Source: Gemmataceae bacterium
GTDB taxonomy: Bacteria; Planctomycetota; Planctomycetia; Gemmatales; Gemmataceae
DNA: 8,849 nt
Assembly: GCA_026418875.1 (NCBI GenBank)
Contig: JAOAAM010000021.1
Span: forward strand, 1 to 8,849
Reading direction: 5' to 3'
Below the pieces are notes generated by a model that worked only from the letters and a program-made list of their open reading frames with translations, did no database searches and was not told the origin of the DNA. The position numbers and the translations under genes are program-made. Positions 1-6,136 of this stretch are shown piece after piece; position 1 is the stretch's first letter; each line of letters begins with the position of its first letter.

Positions 1-16
1 TGTGTATAAGAGACAG
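1..16. other. Sequencing adapter remnant (Nextera/Tn5 mosaic end)
   Basis: The first 16 bases, TGTGTATAAGAGACAG, are identical to the last 16 bases of the 19-bp Tn5 mosaic end used in Nextera tagmentation libraries. They sit exactly at the window edge, as expected for untrimmed adapter at a contig end. They should be treated as non-genomic. Genomic sequence starts at about base 17, so the first gene is cut at its 5' end by the assembly and not by biology. Confidence 0.95.
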
Positions 17-17
17 A

Positions 18-518
18 ACCGGTCTCGTCGAAGCGCCCATGGGCCCCCGGCCGATCAGCACGCCCTTCATCTCACCCGGGCTGCGACAACCTCCCACGGT
101 CCCGGCACGCGACGCCCTCATTCCGGATGATGATGAGGTGATCGGGGTGGCGCTGGCGGGCGTCGCGCGGGCATATCACCTGCCTTCAATGAACTCGTTT
201 TCTCGAATGGTCATCAACGACATGATCGGCGAGGTGCCGGCGACCATCACCTACGATCGCCAGCAAGATCTCGTGCAAGTGTTTACTAAATCCGGCGCTC
301 GCGAGCCACTCGCTGTCGAGGTTGGCGGGATGTTTCACGGCCGGTTGCTACTCAGGCTGAACGGCCGCTTTTTCTTTCAGGCGAATGGGAAGGTGATGGC
401 CGAACCGGACGCCGCCGAGGAAACCCTTCTGGAAATGATCCCATTTCAACGCACGCCGTGGCGAGCCTGGCGGCAGCGATATCCGCAGGCCGACGTGTTT
501 TACGTCCCCAAAGATTGA
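18..518 (+). CDS. DUF3179-like protein, 5'-partial
   Basis: The frame is open from the adapter boundary to a TGA at 516-518. The first ATG is at 39, but no ribosome binding site precedes it and seven sense codons lie upstream, so the true start is probably off the contig. The visible protein resembles the DUF3179 family: a core reading DDDEVIGVALAGVARAYHLP, then an IVND-type stretch (VINDMIG), a beta-strand segment PATITYD, a GRLLLRLNGRFFFQ strand pair, and a terminal W-x-x-W-R-x-x-YPQADVFYV block that matches the usual W-x-EW-x-x-x-(Y/H)P-x-T-x-V ending. Typical members carry a Cys-containing motif (TYCPLC-like) after the strand at PATITY. Here that position reads TYDRQQD with no cysteine, so this looks like a divergent member. 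Function is unknown. It is convergent with the isc operon, 74 bp from iscX. Confidence 0.6.
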   Translation, partial: TGLVEAPMGPRPISTPFISPGLRQPPTVPARDALIPDDDEVIGVALAGVARAYHLPSMNSFSRMVINDMIGEVPATITYDRQQDLVQVFTKSGAREPLAVEVGGMFHGRLLLRLNGRFFFQANGKVMAEPDAAEETLLEMIPFQRTPWRAWRQRYPQADVFYVPKD

Positions 519-541
519 CGCCACTCGGGTGTTGGACTTTA

Positions 542-563
542 GGCCATCGCGCCGGTGATGGCC
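542..563. terminator. Hairpin between convergent genes, possible bidirectional terminator
   Basis: GGCCATCGC (542-550) and GTGATGGCC (555-563) form a 9-bp stem containing one G-T wobble, closed by a GCCG tetraloop. A weaker outer pairing, CTCGGG (524-529) with CCCGAG (586-591), encloses it. The hairpin lies in the 74-bp gap between the convergent DUF3179-like gene and iscX, where both transcripts must end. Neither side has a T-tract, so it is not a canonical intrinsic terminator. A role in ending or stabilising both mRNAs is inferred from position. Confidence 0.4.
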
Positions 564-592
564 GCCGCAGGACGCGATAGCGAGTCCCGAGG

Positions 593-808
593 TTACTTCT
601 CGTCGCCGTATTCGTCCTTCCACAACTCGTACCAGGCCATTTGAATCGCTTCGAGGATTTTTTCATTCGACTCATGCGGTTTCCCGGTGAAGTCCTCCAA
701 GTCGAGGATCCACTTGTGCATGTCGGTGAACCGCACGGTCAACGGATTGAGGGTGTCGTACTTTTCGAACAATTTTTCGCCGATTTCGCGGTAATCGGTC
801 CAGGTCAT
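593..808 (-). CDS. iscX: IscX, Fe-S cluster assembly modulator
   Basis: A 71-residue acidic protein that lines up along its length with E. coli IscX (66 aa). Shared blocks are W-T-D-x-R-E-I-G-E near the N terminus, the hallmark [17 protein letters not shown] (residues 24-40) and SNEKILEAI. In the known family, IscX binds IscS, competes with frataxin/ferredoxin and tunes cysteine desulfurase activity in an iron-dependent way. The ATG at 806-808 is preceded by a strong AAGGAG nine bases upstream, which fixes the start. It is the last gene of the isc operon, 39 bp after hscA. In E. coli the ferredoxin gene fdx lies between these two genes; here there is no room for it. The C terminus has a short extra charged tail compared with E. 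coli. Confidence 0.95.
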   Translation of the reverse strand: MTWTDYREIGEKLFEKYDTLNPLTVRFTDMHKWILDLEDFTGKPHESNEKILEAIQMAWYELWKDEYGDEK

Positions 809-847
809 GATTGGCTGCTCCTTCTTGCGGGAGTCGGTCGCCGTGAA

Positions 848-2686
848 TCAAAGTTTCGCGGCGTCGATCTGTTCCAATGTTTGATCCTTGAGAACGGCAC
901 GGGCGACCGCATTGAAATTGATCATGGCCAAGGGCTGAGTCGCCTTGCCGAGTTCGGCCACGGCCTGATGCAACGTGTCGACGTCGCCGCTTTGGATCGC
1001 CCGTTGGACGGCGACGATCGCCGCATCGACGGCTTCCCGCTGCTCGCGACTCAATTCTCCGCCGACTTGTGATAACGCTCGCTCCGTGTAGCGCAGGTCA
1101 GTCTCGGCTTTGTTTTTCAACTCGATCCAGCGACGAGCCGTGAAGTCCTCGTGCGCGTGCTCCACACTCTCCAGGACGAGACGTTCCACTTCTTCTTGAG
1201 TCAACCCGTGGCTGGGTTGAACCGTGACGGAGGCCTCCTTCCCGCTGCGTTGCTCCTTGGCGCGAACGGTCAGCATGCCATTGGCGTCGACAAGGAAGGT
1301 CACGTCCACCTGCGGCATCATGGCAGGCATCGGCGGAATACCCGACAGCGTGAACGTGCCGAGCTTGCGGCAGTCCTTCGCCAGTTCTCGCTCGCCCTGG
1401 TAGATGTTGATCTGGATTGCTGTTTGACCATCGAATTGTGTGGAATAGCGAGCCGTTGCCTGGGCGGGAACCGTGCTATTGCGGTGGATTAGTTTGTCCA
1501 CGGCCCCCCCAAATGTCTCGATCCCCAACGACAAGGGCACCACGTCCAGCAGCAACATGTCACGACGACCGCCCGCGAGGATGTCGGCTTGGATCGCCGC
1601 GCCCAACGCGACGACTTCGTCGGGATTCAGTTCCGTGTGCGGGGGCTTGCCGAAAAACTCGGCGACTCGCTGGCGAACGTATGGGATGCGAGTCGATCCG
1701 CCAACGAGAACGACTTCGTCGATCTGCTCCGGTGAACATTCGGCATCGCGCAGGGCCTCACGACAGCAGTCGAGGGAGCGATCGATCCACGGTCGAATCA
1801 ATTCCTCGAACTCGGCCCGACGAAATGTTCGCCGGTAGTCGATACCTCGTGAAGGCACCCGCAACACGAAGTCGGCGGAATCCAGAGTGGAGAGGATGAT
1901 TTTCGTTTTTTCGGCGGCATCGCGCAGGTGCTGCAACAATTCGGGGTCACGCTTCGTAGAGTCCAGACCCATCTCACGCACCACCACCGTCATGATCGCG
2001 CGGTCGAAATCATCGCCGCCCAAGTGGGTGTCGCCGTGGGTGCTGAGGACTCGGAATACTCCGTTTTGGATTGAGAGGATGGAGCAATCGAAGGTGCCCC
2101 CGCCCAGATCATAGACCGCCACGGTGCCTTGCTTCCGCTGATCCAACCCATAAGCCAGAGCCGCCGCGGTTGGCTCATTGACGATTCGCAGGACATCCAG
2201 CCCCGCGATTCGGCCGGCATCTCGGGTGGCCTGACGCTGTGTGTCATCGAAGTAAGCCGGCACGGTGATGACCGCCTTGGTCGGGTTGCCGGCGCGACGT
2301 CGGACTTCTTTGAGGATCATCGCCGAGAGTTCCTCGGGGGTGTGCTCTCGACCGCCGATGACTACGTGCAGCACTTTTCGACCTGGTTCGACCTCTCGCT
2401 CGACCAGTTGATGCGGGATCAGTTCCTGTTCGCGGCGAAGTTCATCCAGGGATCTCCCCATGAGCCGCTTAACGCTGAAGATGGTGTGTTCGGGATCGGC
2501 CAAGGCTCGAGCCTTCGCAGCGCTGCCAACGAGGACGGTACCATCCTCGTGAAAGCTGATCACACTGGGAACCAGCGCGATTCCCCGCTCGTCACGGACG
2601 ACGACCGGCCGACCGTCACGAACGTAAGCCGCGAGGCTGTACGTCGTGCCCAAGTCAATGCCAACGACCTTTGGCGTTTCTTGCAT
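848..2686 (-). CDS. hscA: HscA, Hsp70-type chaperone for Fe-S cluster transfer
   Basis: A 612-residue Hsp70 close in length to E. coli HscA (616 aa). ATPase-domain signatures are visible: DLGTTYS at 11-17, NEPTAAALAYG at 170-180, YDLGGGTFD at 192-200, HLGGDDFD at 221-228 and VLVGGSTRIP at 326-335. The interdomain linker DMLLLDVVPLSLGIET (376-391) is nearly that of HscA. The substrate-binding domain follows to about residue 505 and then a helical lid. HscA hydrolyses ATP, stimulated by HscB, to promote cluster release from IscU through its LPPVK motif, which is present in the IscU of this operon. The frame stays open upstream to 2761, but that extension runs through the tRNA-Val gene. The family start MQETPKVVGIDLG, the ATG at 2684-2686, is therefore chosen. 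Only a weak AGAG lies nine bases upstream, and the start is 29 bp after the tRNA 3' end. Confidence 0.96.
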   Translation of the reverse strand: MQETPKVVGIDLGTTYSLAAYVRDGRPVVVRDERGIALVPSVISFHEDGTVLVGSAAKARALADPEHTIFSVKRLMGRSLDELRREQELIPHQLVEREVEPGRKVLHVVIGGREHTPEELSAMILKEVRRRAGNPTKAVITVPAYFDDTQRQATRDAGRIAGLDVLRIVNEPTAAALAYGLDQRKQGTVAVYDLGGGTFDCSILSIQNGVFRVLSTHGDTHLGGDDFDRAIMTVVVREMGLDSTKRDPELLQHLRDAAEKTKIILSTLDSADFVLRVPSRGIDYRRTFRRAEFEELIRPWIDRSLDCCREALRDAECSPEQIDEVVLVGGSTRIPYVRQRVAEFFGKPPHTELNPDEVVALGAAIQADILAGGRRDMLLLDVVPLSLGIETFGGAVDKLIHRNSTVPAQATARYSTQFDGQTAIQINIYQGERELAKDCRKLGTFTLSGIPPMPAMMPQVDVTFLVDANGMLTVRAKEQRSGKEASVTVQPSHGLTQEEVERLVLESVEHAHEDFTARRWIELKNKAETDLRYTERALSQVGGELSREQREAVDAAIVAVQRAIQSGDVDTLHQAVAELGKATQPLAMINFNAVARAVLKDQTLEQIDAAKL

Positions 2687-2715
2687 CTTTGTTCGCTCTG
2701 GATTCGAGGTCGTAT

Positions 2716-2788
2716 TGGGCGTTGAGGGAATCGAACCCCCGACATCTTGCTTGTAAGGCAAGCGCTCTAGCCACTGAGCTAAACGCCC
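2716..2788 (-). tRNA. tRNA-Val (anticodon TAC)
   Basis: Read on the minus strand, this is a 73-nt tRNA. The seven-base acceptor arms GGGCGTT and AACGCCC pair perfectly, with discriminator A at 2716. The D-arm begins TTAGCTCAGTGGC and leads into AGAGC. The anticodon stem is CTTGC/GCAAG with loop CTTACAA, giving anticodon TAC (bases 2753-2755), which reads GTA and related valine codons. A short variable loop and a canonical T-arm with GGTTCGATTCC follow. CCA is not encoded and must be added. The gene lies co-directionally inside the isc operon, 26 bp after the hscB stop and 29 bp before the hscA start, an unusual position. No separate promoter or T-rich terminator is obvious around it. Confidence 0.97.
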
Positions 2789-2814
2789 ATGACGGACGAT
2801 GGGACCAGCACAGG

Positions 2815-3321
2815 TCAGGACCGACGCAGGAGATTTTGTATGTACTTCAACGCGTTGAGCCGACGCCGCAGTGACAACAGGATGGCGGAACGATCCCCGT
2901 CGCGCTCCAGCCGATCGAAATCGTCGGCAATCTCCCGCAGCATGCCGTCGCGACGCTCGCGCAACTGCCGTTCGATTTCCGCCCGTTCGGCATCTTCGGC
3001 AGCTTCGGCCAAAGCCATTCGCAGTTCAAGCACTTCTTCAAGGAATTCCGGCGGCATCTCAGGGGAGGCGTTCGGGGGTGGCCCGCCATGTAATTGCAAC
3101 AGGTACTCCGCCCGCCGGAATGGATCCCGGAGAGTGGCATACGCCTCGTTCAGCTGTGCCGTCAGCTCCATGCTCGCCTGTTGTTCGCTGGAAGCTCCCA
3201 ACTGGTGGAAGTCAGGGTGCAAGGCACGACTCCGCGCCAGGTACTGCCTGTCGATTTCAGCGACATCCAGCGAAAAGCGCCTCGGCAGTCCGAGGCGCTC
3301 GAAGTAGTCTGGCTGGCTCAT
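2815..3321 (-). CDS. hscB: HscB, J-domain co-chaperone
   Basis: A 168-residue protein with an N-terminal J-domain beginning DYFERLGLPRRFSLD, the catalytic HPD triad at residues 35-37, and the LNEAYATLRDPFRRAEYLL block typical of HscB. A charged helical C-terminal domain (about 85-168) follows, which in the family binds IscU. HscB delivers cluster-loaded IscU to HscA and stimulates its ATPase. E. coli HscB is 171 aa. The Cys-rich N-terminal extension found in some eukaryotic relatives is absent. The ATG at 3319-3321 is preferred because the family starts just before DYF. An upstream in-frame GTG at 3360 would overlap the end of the A-type carrier gene. With the chosen start, the gap to that gene is 8 bp, indicating tight co-transcription. 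No convincing Shine-Dalgarno sequence is seen, so translational coupling is likely. Confidence 0.95.
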   Translation of the reverse strand: MSQPDYFERLGLPRRFSLDVAEIDRQYLARSRALHPDFHQLGASSEQQASMELTAQLNEAYATLRDPFRRAEYLLQLHGGPPPNASPEMPPEFLEEVLELRMALAEAAEDAERAEIERQLRERRDGMLREIADDFDRLERDGDRSAILLSLRRRLNALKYIQNLLRRS

Positions 3322-3329
3322 GCGGCCAA

Positions 3330-3737
3330 TCACATCGAGAACGAACTGCCGCAGCCACACGTCCCCTTGGCGTTCGGGTTGTTGATGCTGAAGCCGCGAC
3401 GGTTCAGGTCATCGTGGAAGTCAACCGTGACGCCTTCGAGATAAAGCAAGCTGCGCTTGTCAATGACGATCGGCACGCCGTGCATCTCGAAAGTCACGTC
3501 TAATTTCGGGTTCACTTCCGGATCCAAGTCGAGCTTGTGCTGGAAACCCGAACAACCGCCGCCGACCACCCGCATCCGTAAGTGGAGCGTCCGTGTTTCT
3601 CCCGCGGCAACTTGCTCCGCGACGATCCGTTTCACCTCGTTGGCGGCTTTCTCGGTTAAGTTGATCGGCGGTCGGGCGGGGGCCGCATCGTTCTTCACGC
3701 CCAAGGCCGTTGTTGTTTCCGTCGTTGTCGTGGACAT
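3330..3737 (-). CDS. iscA: A-type iron-sulfur carrier (IscA/ErpA family)
   Basis: A 135-residue protein of the HesB/IscA family with the three conserved cysteines, C62 in VVGGGCSGF and C127/C129 in the C-terminal TCGCGSSF. A-type carriers receive [2Fe-2S]/[4Fe-4S] clusters from IscU and pass them to apo-targets. The operon position (after iscU, before hscB) is that of iscA. The signature residues (GGGCSGF and NPNAK-x-TCGCGSSFS) are closer to ErpA than to E. coli IscA, which has TSGCSG and ECGCGESF. The symbol therefore follows gene order, and erpA is a fair alternative. An N-terminal extension of about 24 residues, Thr/Ala/Pro-rich, precedes the domain. The start is supported by GGGAG nine bases before the ATG at 3735-3737. 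The gap from iscU is 67 bp. Confidence 0.93.
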   Translation of the reverse strand: MSTTTTETTTALGVKNDAAPARPPINLTEKAANEVKRIVAEQVAAGETRTLHLRMRVVGGGCSGFQHKLDLDPEVNPKLDVTFEMHGVPIVIDKRSLLYLEGVTVDFHDDLNRRGFSINNPNAKGTCGCGSSFSM

Positions 3738-3804
3738 TGATCAAAACTCCCAGAATAACATGTTGCGTGATTCATCTCTCGTCAGGACGTGAGGTTCAAG
3801 AATC

Positions 3805-4230
3805 TCACACGCCCACAGCCTCGGGCTTCGCCTCTTTGGACTGCCGGGCCGCTTGCTTCTCCTGATAGTTTTTGATCGCGGCCTTGATGGCATCTTCGGC
3901 GAGGACCGAACAATGCACTTTCACGGGGGGCAAGGCCAACTCCTCGACGATTTCCGTGTTCTTGATCGCCAGGGCTTGTTCGATGGTCTTGCCACGTAGC
4001 CATTCGGTGGCGAGGCTGCTCGAAGCGATGGCGCTGCCGCAACCGAAGGTCTTAAACTTGGCGTCCTCGATCACGCCGGTCTCGGGATTGACGAGGATCT
4101 GCAACTTCAGGACGTCGCCACACTCCGGAGCGCCTACCAAGCCCGTGCCGACGTTGGGGTCAGCCGTGCTGAAGCTGCCCACATTCCGCGGGTTGTTGTA
4201 GTGATCTAATACTTTCGAGCTGTATGCCAT
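3805..4230 (-). CDS. iscU: IscU, Fe-S cluster scaffold
   Basis: A 141-residue protein matching IscU (E. coli 128 aa) throughout, with a short charged C-terminal extension of roughly 15 residues. It starts MAYSSKVLDHYNNPRNVGSF as in the family. The three cluster ligands are present: C37 in APECGD (with the adjacent D39), C64 in FGCGSAIASSS and C107 in KVHCSVLAEDA. The chaperone-recognition motif LPPVK is intact at 100-104, implying use of the HscBA pair encoded downstream. IscU accepts persulfide from IscS and iron to assemble the cluster in the cytoplasm. The ATG at 4228-4230 has AAGGGGG upstream at good spacing. The gap from iscS is 85 bp, in which I see no clear element. An imperfect short stem (3789-3808) wraps the stop codon. 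Confidence 0.97.
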   Translation of the reverse strand: MAYSSKVLDHYNNPRNVGSFSTADPNVGTGLVGAPECGDVLKLQILVNPETGVIEDAKFKTFGCGSAIASSSLATEWLRGKTIEQALAIKNTEIVEELALPPVKVHCSVLAEDAIKAAIKNYQEKQAARQSKEAKPEAVGV

Positions 4231-4315
4231 GGGAAAGCACCCCCTTCGATATTCAAGTCACGATCAGACCAAAGTTTCTTCAAGCTCCATCTTCAACTCG
4301 ATGCTTTGACCGGCA

Positions 4316-5536
4316 TCAATGCGCCGCCCATTGCACTGACTTTAGATCGATGCCGGCACGAGCCATCTCGTAAAGGGGACTCATCTCCCGCAGATGAGTG
4401 ACCGCCTTGACGACCTGTTCGATTACAAAGTCCACCTCTTCCTGGGTGTTGAAGCGTCCCAAGCCGAAGCGGATGCTGCTGTGGGCCAATTCGTCGCCCA
4501 CACCAAGGGCACGCAGGACGTAGCTAGGTTCGAGGCTGGCACTGGTGCAAGCCGAGCCGGAGGAGACCGCCACGTCTTTGATCCCCATCATCAGGGCCTC
4601 GCCCTCGACATAGGCGAAGCTGAGGTTGATGTTGCCGGGCAGACGTTCTGTCGGGTGGCCATTGATGTAGGTTTCCTCCAATCGGCTCATGATCCCTTGG
4701 CGGAGCCGCTCACGCAATTGCAGCAAACGCGGGGCTTCCTCGGGCATCTCCCGCCGCGCGATGTCGCAAGCCTCGCCGAAGCCAACGATCAACGGAACGG
4801 CGAGGGTCCCCGAACGCATGCCTCGCTCGTGCCCGCCTCCATCGATGATGGGATCCAGACGGACACGGGGGTCTTTCTTGCGGACGTACAAAGCGCCGAT
4901 GCCTTTCGGCCCATACAGCTTGTGGGCCGTCATGCTCAGCAGATCGATCCCCATTTCGTTGACGTCGATGGGGATTTTCCCGACGGCCTGCACGGCGTCG
5001 GTGTGGAACAGGACGCCTTTCTCTTTGCAAATGCGGCCGATCTCCCGGATCGGGTTCAGCGTGCCGATCTCGTTATTCGCCGCCATGATGCTGACCAGGA
5101 TGGTCTGCGGCGTGATGGCCTCGGCTACCTGCTCCGGATGAACTTGGCCGTAACGGTCCACCGGCAAGAACGTCACTTGAAAGCCGTCCCGCTCCAACCG
5201 CTTGCAAGGGTCGATCACGGCCTTGTGCTCGGTCACGGCCGTGATGATGTGGTTCCCCTTCTTGCGGTACATCGAGGCGACGCCTTTCAGCGCCAAGTTG
5301 TTGGACTCGGTGGCTCCGCTGGTGAAGACGATCTCCTTGGGCGAGGCACCGATGATCGTGGCGACCTGAGCGCGGGCATCTTCAACGGCAGCTTCGGCCT
5401 CCCAACCGAACGCATGATTGCGGCTGGCCGCGTTCCCGTACTTCTCGGTGAAGTAGGGCAGCATCGCCTCCACCACTCGAGGGTCACACCGCGTGGTGGC
5501 GTTGTTGTCCATGTAGATCGGCAACTTCAACGTCAT
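4316..5536 (-). CDS. iscS: IscS, cysteine desulfurase
   Basis: A 406-residue group I cysteine desulfurase, almost the length of E. coli IscS (404 aa). Pyridoxal phosphate residues fall where expected: H104 in TEHKAV, D180 and Q183 in HTDAVQ, and the Schiff-base lysine K206 in [10 protein letters not shown]. The catalytic persulfide cysteine is C330 in [17 protein letters not shown], on the long mobile loop of IscS-type enzymes. The C terminus ends KSVQWAAH, like the E. coli KSIEWAHH tail that contacts IscU. It converts cysteine to alanine and hands sulfur to IscU. The frame stays open up to 5620, but the family start [15 protein letters not shown] (ATG 5534-5536) has GAGGAGGG nine bases upstream and overlaps the iscR stop as ATGA, so translation is coupled to iscR. 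Confidence 0.97.
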   Translation of the reverse strand: MTLKLPIYMDNNATTRCDPRVVEAMLPYFTEKYGNAASRNHAFGWEAEAAVEDARAQVATIIGASPKEIVFTSGATESNNLALKGVASMYRKKGNHIITAVTEHKAVIDPCKRLERDGFQVTFLPVDRYGQVHPEQVAEAITPQTILVSIMAANNEIGTLNPIREIGRICKEKGVLFHTDAVQAVGKIPIDVNEMGIDLLSMTAHKLYGPKGIGALYVRKKDPRVRLDPIIDGGGHERGMRSGTLAVPLIVGFGEACDIARREMPEEAPRLLQLRERLRQGIMSRLEETYINGHPTERLPGNINLSFAYVEGEALMMGIKDVAVSSGSACTSASLEPSYVLRALGVGDELAHSSIRFGLGRFNTQEEVDFVIEQVVKAVTHLREMSPLYEMARAGIDLKSVQWAAH

Positions 5537-6027
5537 GACACCCAACCCTCCTCTTCGCTGGTCACGCTCGCGGTACACGGCTCCAAGACCGACAGCGACA
5601 GCAACTCTTCCGGCCGACACGCTGCCGGGCGGAAAACTTCCGCCAAAGTCAAATTGCTCAAGACCTCACGGATCCGCTGATGGACCTCGGCGATCGGGCC
5701 TTTCAGCGGACAGCTGTGGAACATGGTGCAATCGTCGTCCGGGGCCGACGAGTTGCACTCCGCAAACCGGAACGGGTCGTCCAGCGATTCGATCAGTTCC
5801 ACCAATCTCACGTCCTCGGGCCGGCGAGCCAGGGTGTAGCCGCCTTTCACTCCCCGATGCGACGCGACAAAGCCCTTGTGGCATAGCTCTTTCAGGATGT
5901 TGGCGACGAACGCCCGACTCAACTGATACGCCTCCGCGATCTCTCGCGCACTGGCATCGCCCTGCTTGCGGTGCAGATGCAGCAGGATCAGCAGGGCGTA
6001 GTCGGTTTTTCGGCTCAATAGGGCCAT
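5533..6027 (-). CDS. iscR: IscR-like Rrf2-family Fe-S regulator
   Basis: A 164-residue Rrf2-family winged-helix regulator. The N-terminal DNA-binding part (about 1-70) includes [15 protein letters not shown], the helix-turn-helix segment [20 protein letters not shown], and the wing [17 protein letters not shown] cluster-binding loop follows with C91, C100 and C106 (AECN...[14 protein letters not shown]). In this family three cysteines bind an Fe-S cluster that reports Fe-S status; IscR represses the isc operon when its cluster is loaded. Spacing here is C-x8-C-x5-C, whereas E. coli IscR has C-x5-C-x5-C, so cluster type may differ. Being first in the operon and coupled to iscS by ATGA argues for an IscR role over other Rrf2 members such as NsrR. 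The Shine-Dalgarno is weak. Dyads suitable for binding lie upstream at 6040-6136. Confidence 0.9.
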   Translation of the reverse strand: MALLSRKTDYALLILLHLHRKQGDASAREIAEAYQLSRAFVANILKELCHKGFVASHRGVKGGYTLARRPEDVRLVELIESLDDPFRFAECNSSAPDDDCTMFHSCPLKGPIAEVHQRIREVLSNLTLAEVFRPAACRPEELLSLSVLEPCTASVTSEEEGWVS

Positions 6028-6039
6028 GCGTCACCATCG

Positions 6040-6060
6040 ACAGAGGCAAAATAGCTCTGT
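6040..6060. promoter_or_regulatory. 21-bp dyad in the iscR leader
   Basis: ACAGAG (6040-6045) and CTCTGT (6055-6060) are perfect inverted repeats separated by nine bases. The dyad lies 13-33 bp upstream of the iscR ATG, just downstream of the predicted transcription start. In DNA it could be a repressor operator. In RNA it would form a 6-bp stem with a 9-nt loop near the 5' end of the leader. The loop bases are part of the 11-bp element repeated in inverse at 6103-6113. Function is inferred from symmetry and position only. Confidence 0.4.
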
Positions 6061-6113
6061 TCTGCTTCCATTTCTACGCCTGTTAATCGGACTTGGCAAG
6101 TTCTATTTTGCCT
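6044..6113. repeat. Inverted pair of an 11-bp element flanking the isc promoter
   Basis: AGGCAAAATAG at 6044-6054 and its exact reverse complement CTATTTTGCCT at 6103-6113 are separated by 48 bp. The predicted -35 and -10 elements lie between them. The element is AT-rich in a GC-rich region. Possible roles are two operator sites for one regulator (perhaps IscR) allowing looping over the promoter, or long-range pairing in RNA if transcription starts further upstream. Confidence 0.45.
6071..6099 (-). promoter_or_regulatory. Predicted sigma70-type promoter of the isc operon
   Basis: On the minus strand, TTGCCA (6099-6094, 5 of 6 matches to the -35 consensus), a 17-bp spacer and TAGAAA (6076-6071, 4 of 6 to the -10 consensus) precede iscR. 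The expected transcription start is near 6064-6066, giving a leader of about 37 nt. The -35 lies inside the palindrome ACTTG-g-CAAGT (6091-6101). A second, weaker candidate is TTGACT at 6160-6155 with a poor -10. The call is based on pattern only. Confidence 0.45.
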
Positions 6114-6118
6114 TTTTC

Positions 6119-6136
6119 TTGTGAATTTTGTCACAA
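6119..6136. promoter_or_regulatory. CRP/FNR-superfamily-type binding site upstream of iscR
   Basis: TTGTGA-ATTTTG-TCACAA is a perfect dyad with 6-bp arms and a 6-bp spacer, and contains TGTGA-N6-TCACA, the E. coli CRP consensus core. Its centre is 61.5-63.5 bp upstream of the predicted isc transcription start, close to the class I activator position. It lies about 100 bp upstream of the iscR ATG. The binding protein in this organism is unknown; a CRP/FNR-superfamily member is the natural candidate. Confidence 0.5.

Noticed and set aside
2687..2761. N-terminal extension of the hscA frame by 25 codons
   Set aside because: The extension is translated tRNA-Val sequence and its 3' flank. It has no Hsp70 similarity, and the ATG at 2686 gives the family start.
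4231..4315. Short open stretch in the iscS-iscU gap encoding an acidic peptide (ending ELKMELEETLV)
   Set aside because: It has no start codon with a ribosome binding site and overlaps the iscS end out of frame. IscS already ends at its normal C terminus, so this is probably chance.
5537..5620. Upstream extension of iscS by 28 codons
   Set aside because: It lies inside iscR in another frame. The ATG at 5536 has a strong ribosome binding site, ATGA coupling and the family N terminus.
4394..5680. 428-codon open frame on the + strand opposite iscS
   Set aside because: It is antisense to a clear iscS gene and arises from high third-position GC. It has no recognisable domain or start signal.
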